From DASQFQ01 sp963802905 (GTDB lineage Bacteria > Actinomycetota > Thermoleophilia > Solirubrobacterales > Solirubrobacteraceae): a stretch of DNA of 64,000 bases. Each line of letters opens with the position of its first letter. Position 1 is the stretch's first letter. Where the stretch lies: the NCBI GenBank assembly GCA_963802905.1, contig CAWDKH010000004.1:496001-560000 (forward strand). The letters run 5' to 3'. Shown piece by piece: positions 1 through 8,268 of the stretch. The position numbers and the translations under genes are program-made. A model generated the notes under the pieces. It had not been told where the DNA came from. It saw only the letters and a list, made by a program, of their open reading frames with translations, and did not search any database.

Positions 1-159
1 CACATCGCCCGCGGCTACATGTACAAGGAGATCGCGGTGAGGCTCCATATCTCCGCCAAGACGGTGGAAGCGCACGTGTCCGCGGTGCTGCGGAAGTTGC
101 AGCTCTCCAACCGCCACGAGCTCAGCCGCTGGGCCGTGGAGCGCCGCCTCGTCGACTAG
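1..159 (+). CDS. LuxR-type response regulator, C-terminal fragment
   Basis: This is the last 52 codons of a gene that begins before the window. The frame is open from base 1 to a TAG at 157-159. The residues form the second half of a LuxR/GerE helix-turn-helix: the run EIAVRLHISAKTVEAHVSAV is the usual recognition region, followed by the LRKL motif. Such domains bind DNA as dimers, usually behind a receiver domain that is not visible here. It lies about 130 bases upstream of the TasA-like operon on the same strand, so it may regulate that operon, but nothing in the sequence proves it. Confidence 0.9.
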   Translation, partial: HIARGYMYKEIAVRLHISAKTVEAHVSAVLRKLQLSNRHELSRWAVERRLVD

Positions 160-288
160 ATCACGGTCGAACGCACGTCCAGGGTGGACAAACGTCCTAG
201 TACGAAAATCAAGAGAACCGCTGCGCCGCGCCGATAGGGAGGCGATCCCTCAGGTGTCCCCCCTCGTTCGAAAGGAACGGCAAACAAC

Positions 289-864
289 ATGCAGCGCGTT
301 TCTGCTCTCTGGCAGGCGTCCCCCCGGAAGCTTGTCGGCGCACTCTTCATCCTGATGATGGTCGCCATGATGGCCGTCGCTTCAGGCGCCAGCTTCACCT
401 CGACCTCGGCCAACGTCGGCAACATCGTCACGGCCGGCACGCTCGAGCACAGCAACGTCACCGGCAACACTGATCACACGATCCTCAACGTCGCCGACCT
501 GATGCCCGGCCACTCGGACACGGGCACCGTCACGCTGAAGAACACCGGCGACGGCGACGGCGTCCTCACCGTCGACAAGAGCAACCTGGTCAACTCGAAC
601 CCGGCGCTGCCCTTCTCGTCGAAGCTGATGCTGAAGATCCAGGACGTCACCGACCCGGTCAACCCGGTCGACATCTATGACGGCCGCCTCGGCACGATGG
701 GCTCGCAGGCCATGGGCACCGTTGCCCCGAACGCCGAGCGCACGTTCCTGTTCACGGTCGAGTTCCCCGACGGCGGCACGCCCTCGAGCGCGACCACTGG
801 CGACAACCGCTACAAGAACGCTCAGACCCAGGTGGATTACAACTGGGAGATGGTCAGCGCGTAA
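289..864 (+). CDS. TasA/camelysin-like secreted protein with SipW-type signal peptide
   Basis: 191 aa. A positively charged N-terminus (RK at 13-14) precedes a hydrophobic segment at about 15-34 ending in ASGASFTST, the layout of SipW-dependent signal peptides. The mature part is a predicted beta-rich domain with the GTVTLKNTGDGDG turn typical of TasA/CalY proteins. Those proteins are processed by a dedicated signal peptidase and often form extracellular fibres. Its stop overlaps the start of the signal peptidase gene (TAATG), so the two are translationally coupled. An AAAGGA ribosome site lies about 13 bases upstream. Family membership is inferred from layout and operon partner. A fibre-forming role is only an inference. 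Confidence 0.75.
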   Translation: MQRVSALWQASPRKLVGALFILMMVAMMAVASGASFTSTSANVGNIVTAGTLEHSNVTGNTDHTILNVADLMPGHSDTGTVTLKNTGDGDGVLTVDKSNLVNSNPALPFSSKLMLKIQDVTDPVNPVDIYDGRLGTMGSQAMGTVAPNAERTFLFTVEFPDGGTPSSATTGDNRYKNAQTQVDYNWEMVSA

Positions 865-1463
865 TGACCCGGTCGTCCGCGACCATCGTGACTCGAGCCC
901 GCAGGCTGGCCCAAGTGGCCGGCCGCGGGCTCATGTCCGTTCTGCTGCTGCTCACCGTGGCGGCAGTGGCGGTCACGTTCCTCCCCGGGCTGCTGGGCTA
1001 CCAGCGCTACGTCCTGGTCGGCAGCTCGATGGAGCCGAACATCCACCGGGGCTCGCTCGTCTTCGATGAGGTCGTGCCCGTCGCGCAGCTGCGCAAGGGC
1101 GACGTCATCACCTACGTCCCGCCGGGACGCTCGCAGCCGGTCACCCACCGGCTCATCTCCGTCAAGCACCCGAAGCAACTGCACGGCCGTGCGCTGTTCC
1201 GCACCCAGGGCGACAACGTCCCGGATCCGGACATGCGCGCCTTCACGCTCGACAAGCCCACGCAAGCTCGCTACAGCTTCTCGGTCCCGTATCTGGGGTG
1301 GGTCTTCGTCGCGCTCGGCACGCCGCAGCTGCGGCTCTTCCTCTTGGTGGTGCCGGCGCTGTTGATCGCGCTGGCCATGGTCGCGCGACTGTGGCGGGAA
1401 GGCGGCAGACTTGCCGCCGAGCGCGCACAGCTCGCCGCCGCCGCTGAGCACGAGGCAGCATGA
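864..1463 (+). CDS. Signal peptidase I, SipW/ER type (S26B)
   Basis: 199 aa. A membrane segment at about 23-41 is followed by the catalytic box GSSMEPN, with the nucleophile serine at about residue 55. The general base is the histidine of VTHRL at about residue 95. The lysine of ordinary bacterial Lep enzymes is absent, which is the mark of the SipW/eukaryotic-type subfamily. The RTQGDNVPDPD box (about 113-123) supplies the conserved Asp. A second membrane helix lies at about 157-174. It is sandwiched between two genes for secreted proteins with matching signal peptides, so it very probably processes both. Its start overlaps the upstream stop by one base. Confidence 0.92.
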   Translation: MTRSSATIVTRARRLAQVAGRGLMSVLLLLTVAAVAVTFLPGLLGYQRYVLVGSSMEPNIHRGSLVFDEVVPVAQLRKGDVITYVPPGRSQPVTHRLISVKHPKQLHGRALFRTQGDNVPDPDMRAFTLDKPTQARYSFSVPYLGWVFVALGTPQLRLFLLVVPALLIALAMVARLWREGGRLAAERAQLAAAAEHEAA

Positions 1464-1464
1464 G

Positions 1465-2523
1465 ATGCGCGGGCCCGGGGCAGCCATCGCGACACTGATC
1501 TTTGCGCTGGCCATCGCGGCCGGCGCTTTTGCCTTGCCGAAGGACGCCGAGCTCGGCCGCATGGCGGCCAGCGGCCCCGTCACCCTCTCCTCCTCGCGCG
1601 CCGGCGTCGCCCTCCTCCACGGCGAGAACATCATGCCCGGCGACAGCGTCACCGGCCTGATCACGCTCAACAACAAGGGCGACAAGCCCGGCAGCCTCGC
1701 GCTCATGCTGAGCGGCCTGCGCGACCGCCCGGGCCTGTACGGCGGCCGCCTCTCGAGCGTCCTGCGCCTGCGCATCGACGACCTCACGACCGGCGCCGCG
1801 CCGGTCGAGACCACCCTCGCGCGCACCACGCCGCTCCCGCTCGCCGACCTCCGCGGCCGCCAGGCCCGCACCTACAAGGTGACCGCGACCTTCCCGGACA
1901 CCGGTATCCCCGCCGGCCCCGGGCTGGGCGACAACGCCCAGCAGGGCTCGAGCGTCGAGATCGCGATGACCTGGCAGCTGAACGAGAAGGCACCGCCCGT
2001 GCCGAAGCCACCGGTCAGGCCCGTGACGCCGCCCGCCCCCGGTGTCTTCCCCGCCCCGGCGCCCACGCCGAGCGGCCAGCCGCCGCGGCTCGTGACGCTG
2101 CGCGTGCCCGCCCAGCGCGTCCTCAAGCCGCGCAAGCTCAAGGTCTACGCCTCCTGCGAGCTCCGGTGCAAGCTCCAGTTCAACGCCAAGATCGACAACG
2201 CGCCGAAGCCGGCCAAGAAGGGCCGCAAGGGCCATAAGGGCAAGAAGGCCCAGAAGCGCCGCGTGATCATGGGCCGGAAGGTGATCAAGAAGCAGAAGCG
2301 CTGGGTGACGCTCAAGCGCGTCGGCAAGGAGAAGCGCTACTACCTCAAGCTCACCAAGAAGGCGGTCAGGAAGCTCAAGAAGCAGCTGCACCGCAAGGGC
2401 CGCGTCGGCATCACGGTGACCGCCCGGATGCGCTCCGTGATGGGCAACCGCGTCGTCAAGCGCCGCATCGTCATGCGGACGTACAAGAAGGGCGAGCGCG
2501 CGAAGCCCGCACCGCTGCGCTGA
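1465..2523 (+). CDS. Secreted TasA-like protein with basic C-terminal domain
   Basis: 352 aa with the start at ATG 1465, one base after the peptidase stop. An in-frame upstream GTG at 1411 lies inside the peptidase gene and would bury the signal peptide. The signal segment is at about 4-22. The first 170 residues repeat the TasA-like pattern (IMPGDSVTGLITLNNKG). A proline-rich linker at about 175-205 then leads to a C-terminal domain loaded with lysine and arginine (many KKG, KRR and KLKK runs). That tail could bind anionic wall polymer or nucleic acid, which is an inference. It is the third gene of the operon and probably the second client of the signal peptidase. Confidence 0.72.
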   Translation: MRGPGAAIATLIFALAIAAGAFALPKDAELGRMAASGPVTLSSSRAGVALLHGENIMPGDSVTGLITLNNKGDKPGSLALMLSGLRDRPGLYGGRLSSVLRLRIDDLTTGAAPVETTLARTTPLPLADLRGRQARTYKVTATFPDTGIPAGPGLGDNAQQGSSVEIAMTWQLNEKAPPVPKPPVRPVTPPAPGVFPAPAPTPSGQPPRLVTLRVPAQRVLKPRKLKVYASCELRCKLQFNAKIDNAPKPAKKGRKGHKGKKAQKRRVIMGRKVIKKQKRWVTLKRVGKEKRYYLKLTKKAVRKLKKQLHRKGRVGITVTARMRSVMGNRVVKRRIVMRTYKKGERAKPAPLR

Positions 2524-2543
2524 CGCACGCCGCGAGGCGTGCG
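2524..2543 (+). terminator. GC hairpin after the TasA-like operon
   Basis: An eight-base-pair stem CGCACGCC/GGCGTGCG closes a GCGA (GNRA-type) tetraloop, starting one base after the TGA of the preceding gene. There is no T-tract, as is common in high-GC actinobacteria. It probably ends or attenuates the operon transcript. It also argues against the in-frame GTG at 2539 as start of the next gene, since that codon is in the stem. Confidence 0.5.
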
Positions 2544-2574
2544 CGCGCGCCTGTCCGGGCAAACCCCATGGGAC

Positions 2575-3672
2575 ATGGCGCGTACGCAGGCGGCGACGAA
2601 ATCGACGACGGGCAACGGGGTTCCGCGCGAGCTGACCGCCGGGCCGCCTGAGGGCGTCCCGCGCGGGCTCGTCGTCACAGCGGCGTGGACCTGGCGGGTG
2701 CTGCTGCTCGCGGTCGCGCTCTACGTGGTCGGCGTGGTGGCGGGCAAGCTGCTGCTCGTCGTGCTGCCGCTGGCCGTCGCGCTGCTGCTCGCGACGCTGC
2801 TCGTCCCGCTCGCGCACCGGTTGCGCGACCGCGGGATGCACCCGAGCGCGGCGTCTTTGGTGGTGGTGATCGGCGGGATCGCGCTGATCGCGATCGTGCT
2901 GACGCTCGTCGTGCCGCCGTTCGTGTCCGAGCTCGGCGAGGTCGGGTCGAACGTCGAGAGGGGCAGCCGCAAAGCGGGCGAGCTGCTGCGACCGCTCGGC
3001 GTCTCGCAGGCCGAGGTCGACAAGGCGATCGACGACGGCGTCAAGTCGCTCAAGGGCAGCGGCGGGAAGCTCACCGGCGGCGCCGTCTCCGGCGCGCTGG
3101 CGGCGCTCAACGTGCTCGCCGCGGTCCTGCTCACCCTCGTGCTGACGTTCTTCTTCGTCAAGGACGGGCGGCAGATGTGGACCTGGATCGCCGATCTGTG
3201 CGGCCGCCACCGCCCGGCGGCGGAGGAGCTCGGGGAGCGCATCTGGCGCGTGCTCACCGGCTACGTGCAGGGGATCGCACTGGTGGCGCTGATCGACGCG
3301 CTGCTGATCGGCGGCGCGCTGCTCGTGCTCGGCGTGCCGCTCGCGATGCCGCTGACCGTCCTGACCTTCATCGCCGCGTTCTTCCCGGTCGTCGGAGCGG
3401 TCGCCATCGGGCTCGCGGCGGTGCTCGTCGCGCTCGTCGCCAAGGGCGGGCTGGCCGCGGCGATCATGGCGATCTGGATCGTCGTCGTGCAGCAGCTCGA
3501 CGGCAACGTGATGCAGCCGGTGCTCGTCGGGCGCAAGCTCGAGCTGCACCCGGTCGTGGTGCTGCTCGCGCTGACGGCAGGCGGCGTCGTCGCAGGCCTC
3601 GTCGGCGCGTTCCTCGCCGTGCCCCTCGCCGCGGTGGCGGGGGCCGTGATCTCCTTCGCTCGCTCGGGCTAA
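2575..3672 (+). CDS. AI-2E family (PerM-like) transporter
   Basis: 365 aa from ATG 2575; the in-frame GTG at 2539 lies in the upstream hairpin. Hydrophobic segments occur at about 37-80, 98-120, 170-195, 230-270, 275-300 and 325-360, giving the seven to eight membrane passes of the AI-2E transporter superfamily. A soluble stretch between the third and fourth segments and the C-terminal pattern QQLDGNVMQPVLVGRKLELHP, which the family conserves, support the call. Members include AI-2 exporters and Na+/H+ or polysaccharide-related carriers, so the substrate is unknown. Its tail overlaps the convergent oxidoreductase gene by four bases. Confidence 0.88.
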   Translation: MARTQAATKSTTGNGVPRELTAGPPEGVPRGLVVTAAWTWRVLLLAVALYVVGVVAGKLLLVVLPLAVALLLATLLVPLAHRLRDRGMHPSAASLVVVIGGIALIAIVLTLVVPPFVSELGEVGSNVERGSRKAGELLRPLGVSQAEVDKAIDDGVKSLKGSGGKLTGGAVSGALAALNVLAAVLLTLVLTFFFVKDGRQMWTWIADLCGRHRPAAEELGERIWRVLTGYVQGIALVALIDALLIGGALLVLGVPLAMPLTVLTFIAAFFPVVGAVAIGLAAVLVALVAKGGLAAAIMAIWIVVVQQLDGNVMQPVLVGRKLELHPVVVLLALTAGGVVAGLVGAFLAVPLAAVAGAVISFARSG

Positions 3673-5249
3673 GCGGCTGCTGCGGCCTCCGGCGCCGCCA
3701 CCGTCCCACGCACCAGGTCCGCGGCCTTCTCCGCGATCATGATCGTCGGCGCGTTGGTGTTGCCGCGGGTCAGCGTCGGCATCACCGAGGCGTCGACCAC
3801 GCGCAGGCCGTCGATGCCCTGGACGCGCAGCTCGGCGTCGACCACCGAGCCCATCGCGCAGGTGCCGACCGGGTGGTAGAGGTGGTGGCCCTTGGCGCGG
3901 ACGTGCGCGCGGATCGCCTCGTCATCGTCGCCGTCCGGGACCTCGTAGGGCCCGCGCTCGTAGCCCTTCAGCGGCGACTGCTCGCGGATCTCCAGGCACT
4001 TGCGGATGCCGGCGAGCTGGACCGCCCAGTCCTCCTCGGTGCCGAGGAAGTTGGTGAGGATCTTCGGCTTGTCGGCCGGGTCGGCGGAGCGCAGCGAGAC
4101 GCGCCCGCGGGCGCTCGGCTTGACCACGCACGCGCCGTAGGAGTAGGCGTGGTCAAACGGCTCCATCAGGCCCTCGTCGGCGAACATCACGGGCGCGAAG
4201 TGGAACTGGATGTCGGGCGCGTCGATGCCATCGCGCGAGCGCCAGAAGCCGCCGGACTCGGCGATGTTGGAGGTCAGCGGGCCGCGGCCCTGCGTCTGCA
4301 GGAGCGCGACGTTCTCCGCCGTCTCGGCCGTCTCGAGCGTCGTCGGGTCGTCCGTGAACAGGATGATCCCGGCGTTCAGGTGGTCCTGCAGGTTGCCGCC
4401 GACCGCGGGCTGGTCGAGCCGCACGTCGATGCCGAGCGCGGATAGCTCGTCGGCGGGGCCGATGCCGGAGAGCATCAGCAGCTGCGGCGATTGGTAGGCG
4501 CCGGCGCAGAGGATGACCTCGCGGGAGGCCTCCAGCGCGGTCGGCGCGCCGTCGACGATCGCCTCGACGCCGGACGCGCGGGTGCCGTCGAGCAGCACGC
4601 GCGTGACGAACGCCATCGGGATCAGCGTCAGGTTCGGGCGCTCCAGCACGGGGTGCAGGTAGGCGACCGCGGTCGAGCAGCGCATGCCGTTGCGCTGCGT
4701 CATCTGGTACCGCCCGACGCCGTCCTGCTCGCCGGTGTTGAAGTCGTCGACGGTGTTCAGCCCGGTGGCCGCGGCGGCCTCGACGAAGGCGTCCGCGAGC
4801 GGGTGCATCGAGTGCGAGTCGGAGACGCTCAGCGGGCCGCCGGCGCCGTGGAACTCGGAGGCGCCGCGCTCGTTGTCCTCCGCGCGCTTGAAGTAGGGGA
4901 GCACGTCGTCCCAGCCCCAGCCGGCGTTGCCGAGGTCGCGCCACTCGTCGTAGTCGCGGCGGTTGCCGCGGATGTAGATCATCGCGTTGAGCGAGGAGGA
5001 GCCGCCGAGCACGCGGCCGCGCGGGAGGTAGACGTTGCGGCCGTCGAGCTCGGGCTCCGGCTCGGTCGAGAAGTCCCAGTCGAACGGTGTCTTGTAGAGC
5101 TGGGAGAACGCCACGGGGATGTGGAGGCCCTCCTCGGTGTCCGGCGGGCCGGCCTCGATGAGGCAGACGGAGGTGTCCGGGTCCTCGGACAGGCGGTTGG
5201 CCAGCACGCAGCCGGCCGAGCCGGCGCCCACGATCACGTAGTCGTACAT
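3669..5249 (-). CDS. GMC-family FAD-dependent oxidoreductase (choline-dehydrogenase-like)
   Basis: 526 aa. An N-terminal FAD-binding Rossmann motif (VGAGSAGCVLANRL) and a dinucleotide acid (CLIEAG) are followed by GMC signature 1 (GRVLGGSSSLNAMIYIRG, about 78-95) and signature 2 around CAGAYQSPQLLMLSGIG. Near the C-terminus, HHLYHPVGTCAMG carries the catalytic histidine and NTNAPTIMIAEKAADL closes the flavin domain. GMC enzymes oxidise alcohols at a flavin. The overall pattern is closest to choline dehydrogenase/alcohol oxidase-like members, but the substrate cannot be read from the sequence. The gene probably forms a minus-strand pair with the oxidase upstream, 64 bases away. Confidence 0.92.
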   Translation of the reverse strand: MYDYVIVGAGSAGCVLANRLSEDPDTSVCLIEAGPPDTEEGLHIPVAFSQLYKTPFDWDFSTEPEPELDGRNVYLPRGRVLGGSSSLNAMIYIRGNRRDYDEWRDLGNAGWGWDDVLPYFKRAEDNERGASEFHGAGGPLSVSDSHSMHPLADAFVEAAAATGLNTVDDFNTGEQDGVGRYQMTQRNGMRCSTAVAYLHPVLERPNLTLIPMAFVTRVLLDGTRASGVEAIVDGAPTALEASREVILCAGAYQSPQLLMLSGIGPADELSALGIDVRLDQPAVGGNLQDHLNAGIILFTDDPTTLETAETAENVALLQTQGRGPLTSNIAESGGFWRSRDGIDAPDIQFHFAPVMFADEGLMEPFDHAYSYGACVVKPSARGRVSLRSADPADKPKILTNFLGTEEDWAVQLAGIRKCLEIREQSPLKGYERGPYEVPDGDDDEAIRAHVRAKGHHLYHPVGTCAMGSVVDAELRVQGIDGLRVVDASVMPTLTRGNTNAPTIMIAEKAADLVRGTVAAPEAAAAA

Positions 5250-5313
5250 GCGCCCGATCCTGCCGGGCGGGGACGCTCAGCGCAACCGGCGGAACCGGAA
5301 AGTACCCCGGTGG

Positions 5314-6462
5314 TCAGCGCCCGGAACCCGACGTGCGCATCGACTGCCCGACCGCGCGCTCGCCGAGCCGGTAGCGCTCGGGCATCGGCTCACCCCCGCG
5401 CAGCGCGGCGGCCATCCGCTCCGCCATCGCCGGCCCGTGCTTGAAGCCGTGGCCGGAGCCACCGCCGAGCAGCCACACGGTCGGATGCTCGGGGTGCGGC
5501 GCGGCGATGAAGTGCGAGTCCGGGGAGAGCTCGTAGCGGCAGCTCGTGGAGGACTTCAGCGGCGCGTCGGCGAGCGCGGGGAAGCGGCGCGCGAAGTAGT
5601 CGCGGATCCAGCGCTCGTTGTCCGGGTTGGTCTGCGGGAGGTCGTCGTCGGGCGCGAGCGCTGGGCCCTCGAAGTCGGGCGCGCCTTTGACCCCGAGGTC
5701 GTCGAGATCGCCGGTGCCGTACACCGCGGCGTCGTACTCGACCCAGCCGGGCGCATGCGCCCACGGTTCGCCGCCGTCCATGAAGAAGAGGTCCTGGCGC
5801 GTCGTCGTGATCGTGGCCAGGCCAGGGAAAAGGTGGGGCAGCCAGCCGCCGCAGGCCCAGACGACGGCGTCGGCCTCGAGCCGCTGGCCCTCGGCGACGT
5901 CGCAGACGCGGCCGGGGGTTGCTTCGCCGACGATCACGGCGTCGCCGTCGGGCGTCGCGCGCCCGCGGACGAGCCTCGCGCCGTGCTCGTGGGCCTGCGC
6001 GGCGAGCGTCTGAATCGCCCGCTGCGCCCGCAGCACGCCCGCCTCCGGCTCGTGCAGCAGGAACTCGAGGTCGTCGCCGCGGAAGCTCGGGTACAGCCGC
6101 GTGCCCTCGTCGGGGCTCAGCCGCTCGACCGGGATGTCCTGCGCGCGCATGGTCGCCTCCGACGCCGCCTCCCAGCCGTCGGCGCGGCTCGCGAACCACA
6201 CGAGGCCGCACTCGATCAGCAGGTCGGCGCCGGATTCGGCCTCGAGCTCGCGCCACAGCGTGCGCGCGCGGCGGGCCGACTCCGTGTAGCCGGGGTCCGC
6301 GCCATGGCCGCAGCGGATCAGGCGTGTCTCGCCGCCCGAGGTCGCGCGGCGGTCGCCGGGCTCGAACTGGTCGACGAGCGTGACCTGCACGCCCTCGCGC
6401 GAGAGCCACCAGGCGAGTGAGGCACCGAACGTGCCTGCGCCGACGATCACGATCGAGTCCAT
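5314..6462 (-). CDS. FAD-dependent amine oxidase (sarcosine-oxidase-like, DAO fold)
   Basis: 382 aa from ATG 6462; longer in-frame readings upstream have shadow-frame composition and would enter the divergent gene. The N-terminus MDSIVIVGAGTFGASLAWWL is a classic FAD-binding motif, followed by an acid-ended second strand (LVDQFEPG). TSGGETRLIRCGH is typical of monomeric sarcosine oxidase/N-methyl amino acid oxidase. The C-terminal box LLGGGSGHGFKHGPAMAE is the conserved flavin-closing region, although the usual covalent-FAD cysteine is not evident. It probably oxidises a secondary or N-methylated amine. Confidence 0.85.
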   Translation of the reverse strand: MDSIVIVGAGTFGASLAWWLSREGVQVTLVDQFEPGDRRATSGGETRLIRCGHGADPGYTESARRARTLWRELEAESGADLLIECGLVWFASRADGWEAASEATMRAQDIPVERLSPDEGTRLYPSFRGDDLEFLLHEPEAGVLRAQRAIQTLAAQAHEHGARLVRGRATPDGDAVIVGEATPGRVCDVAEGQRLEADAVVWACGGWLPHLFPGLATITTTRQDLFFMDGGEPWAHAPGWVEYDAAVYGTGDLDDLGVKGAPDFEGPALAPDDDLPQTNPDNERWIRDYFARRFPALADAPLKSSTSCRYELSPDSHFIAAPHPEHPTVWLLGGGSGHGFKHGPAMAERMAAALRGGEPMPERYRLGERAVGQSMRTSGSGR

Positions 6463-6477
6463 GGCAGGTCCGGACGC

Positions 6478-6490
6478 TACCGTGCCGCGA
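6478..6490 (+). promoter_or_regulatory. Leaderless-type -10 element before the carboxypeptidase-amidase gene
   Basis: TACCGT at 6478-6483 sits seven bases before the ATG at 6491. No purine-rich ribosome site is present. This matches the spacing expected if transcription starts at the start codon. The same layout recurs at other genes in this window. Confidence 0.5.
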
Positions 6491-7711
6491 ATGCTCGCCC
6501 TGGCCGCCGCCGCCGCGTCGCTCCTGTTCGGCCACTCCGCGCAGGACCGGCCGCTGCGCGCGGAGCGCGTCGGCACCGGGCCGGTGAAGGTGCTGGTCGT
6601 CGGCTCGATCCACGGCAACGAGACCGCGGGGCGCGCCGTGCTCGCGCGGCTGCGCAAGGCGACGCCGCCGGAGGGCGTCGAGCTGTGGCTCGTCGACTCG
6701 GTCAACCCCGACGGCGTGCGCCGCGGCACGCGGCAGAACGCGCGCGGCGTCGACCTCAACCGCAACTTCGGCCGCCGCTGGGCCGGGGGCGGGCGCGCGT
6801 TCGACACCTACTTCCCAGGCCGCGGAGCGTTCTCCGAGCCGGAGTCGCGCGCGGTGCGGCGGCTCGTCAAGCGGATCCGCCCGGCGGTGACGGTCTGGTA
6901 CCACCAGCACATGCGGCTGGTGAACCTGTCGTCGGGCGCCGACCCCCGCGTGGTGCGCGGCTACGCCCGCCGTGTCGGCCTGCCCGCGCGGCCGCTGCCG
7001 AACTACCACGGCACCGCCACGAGCTGGCAGAACCATACGTTCCCCGGGACGAGCTCGTTCGTCGTCGAGCTGCCGGCCGGGCCGCTCTCCGCCGTCTCCG
7101 CGCGCCGCCATGCGCAGGCGGTGCTGGCCGCCGCGCCGACCGCCGTCGCCGCGCAGGCGCGCCCGCGGATCGTCTGGCGACGGATCCCCTTCGGCGCGAC
7201 CCGCCGCGCCCAGACCCGCGCGTACGCCAAGCGCCACTACGGCACCTCGACCGCCACGCTGCGGCCGAAGGTGATCGTCGAGCACTTCACCGCCTCGTCG
7301 ACCTTCTCGTCCGCGTTCAACACGTTCGCCGCCAATGCCCCCGACGTCGAGCTGCACGAGCGGCCGGGCGTGTGCTCGCACTTCATCGTCGACAAGGATG
7401 GGACGATCTACCAACTCGTGTCGCTGAAGCTGATCTGCCGCCACACCGTCGGCCTCAACGACCGCGCGATCGGAATCGAGCACGTCGGCATGTCCGACGG
7501 CGAGGTCTTGGGCCGGCCGAAGCAGCTCCGCGCGTCGCTCGCGCTCACGCGCTGGCTGCAGTCGCGCTACGCGATCAAGACGCGCGACGTCATCGGCCAC
7601 GCCGAGAGCCTGTCGAGTCCCTACCACCACGAGCGGGTCGCTCGCCTGCGCACGCAGACGCACGGCGACTTCGCCCGCCCGGCGATGCAGCGCTACCGGG
7701 GGAAGCTGTGA
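6491..7711 (+). CDS. Fusion of M14 zinc carboxypeptidase and N-acetylmuramoyl-L-alanine amidase
   Basis: 406 aa with a short signal peptide (about 1-18). Residues about 25-235 are an M14 domain: zinc box GSIHGNE (HxxE), substrate box NPDG followed by ARGVDLNRNFG, a third zinc ligand in YHQH, and a catalytic glutamate in FVVELP. From about residue 270 an amidase_2 (AmpD/T7-lysozyme type) domain follows: EHFTAS, SHFIVDKDGTIYQLV, RHTVG and VIGHAES supply the expected zinc-ligand and core positions. The usual last ligand region is altered to SSPYHHE. Together the domains could cleave both stem-peptide ends and the sugar-peptide bond of murein. The upstream in-frame start at 6380 is rejected. The end overlaps the phosphatase start by four bases (GTGA). 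Confidence 0.85.
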   Translation: MLALAAAAASLLFGHSAQDRPLRAERVGTGPVKVLVVGSIHGNETAGRAVLARLRKATPPEGVELWLVDSVNPDGVRRGTRQNARGVDLNRNFGRRWAGGGRAFDTYFPGRGAFSEPESRAVRRLVKRIRPAVTVWYHQHMRLVNLSSGADPRVVRGYARRVGLPARPLPNYHGTATSWQNHTFPGTSSFVVELPAGPLSAVSARRHAQAVLAAAPTAVAAQARPRIVWRRIPFGATRRAQTRAYAKRHYGTSTATLRPKVIVEHFTASSTFSSAFNTFAANAPDVELHERPGVCSHFIVDKDGTIYQLVSLKLICRHTVGLNDRAIGIEHVGMSDGEVLGRPKQLRASLALTRWLQSRYAIKTRDVIGHAESLSSPYHHERVARLRTQTHGDFARPAMQRYRGKL

Positions 7712-8268
7712 GCGAGATCGTCCTCGTCCGCCACGGGGAGACCGAGTGGAGCCGCTCCGGGCAGCACACCGGCGTCACCGACCTCCCGCTGCTCCCGGAG
7801 GGCGAGGAGCAGGCGCTCACGGTCGCGCCGAAGCTTGCCGGGCGCGAGTTCGCGGTCGTCCTCAGCTCGCCGATGCAGCGGGCCCGCCGCACCGCCGAGC
7901 TGGCCGGCTTCGGCGACCGCGCCGAGGTCGACGAGGATCTGCGCGAGCGCAACTACGGCGTCTACGAGGGCCGCACCACCAAGGAGATCCGCGTCGAGCA
8001 GCCCGGCTGGGACGTCTGGCGCGACGACATGCCCGAGGGCGAGACGCTCGACGAGCTCGCCGCGCGCGCCGATCGCGTGATCGAGCGCGCGCTGGCCGCC
8101 GACGGCGACACGCTCGTGTTCGCCCACTCGCACCTGCTGCGGGAGCTCGGCGCGCGCTGGATCGGGCTCGCGCCGGACGGCGGCGGCAAGCTCACGCTCG
8201 GCACCGCGGCCGTGTGCGTGCTCGGGTTCGAGCGCGAGCGGCGGGTGCTGCGGGCATGGAACATGTAA
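7708..8268 (+). CDS. Histidine phosphatase family protein
   Basis: 186 aa from a GTG at 7708 that overlaps the preceding stop (GTGA). The N-terminal LVRHGETEWS box carries the phospho-accepting histidine of the phosphoglycerate-mutase-like superfamily. SSPMQRARRTAEL and ERNYGVYEGRT are conserved pocket elements, and the second catalytic histidine is in VFAHSHLLREL. The size suits a small-molecule phosphatase (acid phosphatase, CobC- or GpmB-like). The substrate is unknown. Confidence 0.9.
   Translation: MSEIVLVRHGETEWSRSGQHTGVTDLPLLPEGEEQALTVAPKLAGREFAVVLSSPMQRARRTAELAGFGDRAEVDEDLRERNYGVYEGRTTKEIRVEQPGWDVWRDDMPEGETLDELAARADRVIERALAADGDTLVFAHSHLLRELGARWIGLAPDGGGKLTLGTAAVCVLGFERERRVLRAWNM

Noticed and set aside
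160..288. Riboswitch in the leader of the TasA-like operon
   Set aside because: The leader has one small hairpin (236-250) but no conserved core of a known riboswitch class, so it is left as an ordinary 5' region.
1243..3549. Long minus-strand open frame (about 768 codons) opposite the TasA-like operon end and the AI-2E permease
   Set aside because: It is Arg/His/Asp-rich with no recognisable motif, and the plus-strand genes on the same bases have clear domains. Very high GC makes stop codons rare on the opposite strand.
6380..6490. Upstream start for the carboxypeptidase-amidase fusion
   Set aside because: It would overlap the divergent oxidase coding region and place a Ser/Pro/Thr-rich stretch before the signal peptide. 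The ATG at 6491 has a signal and a -10-like element at the right distance.
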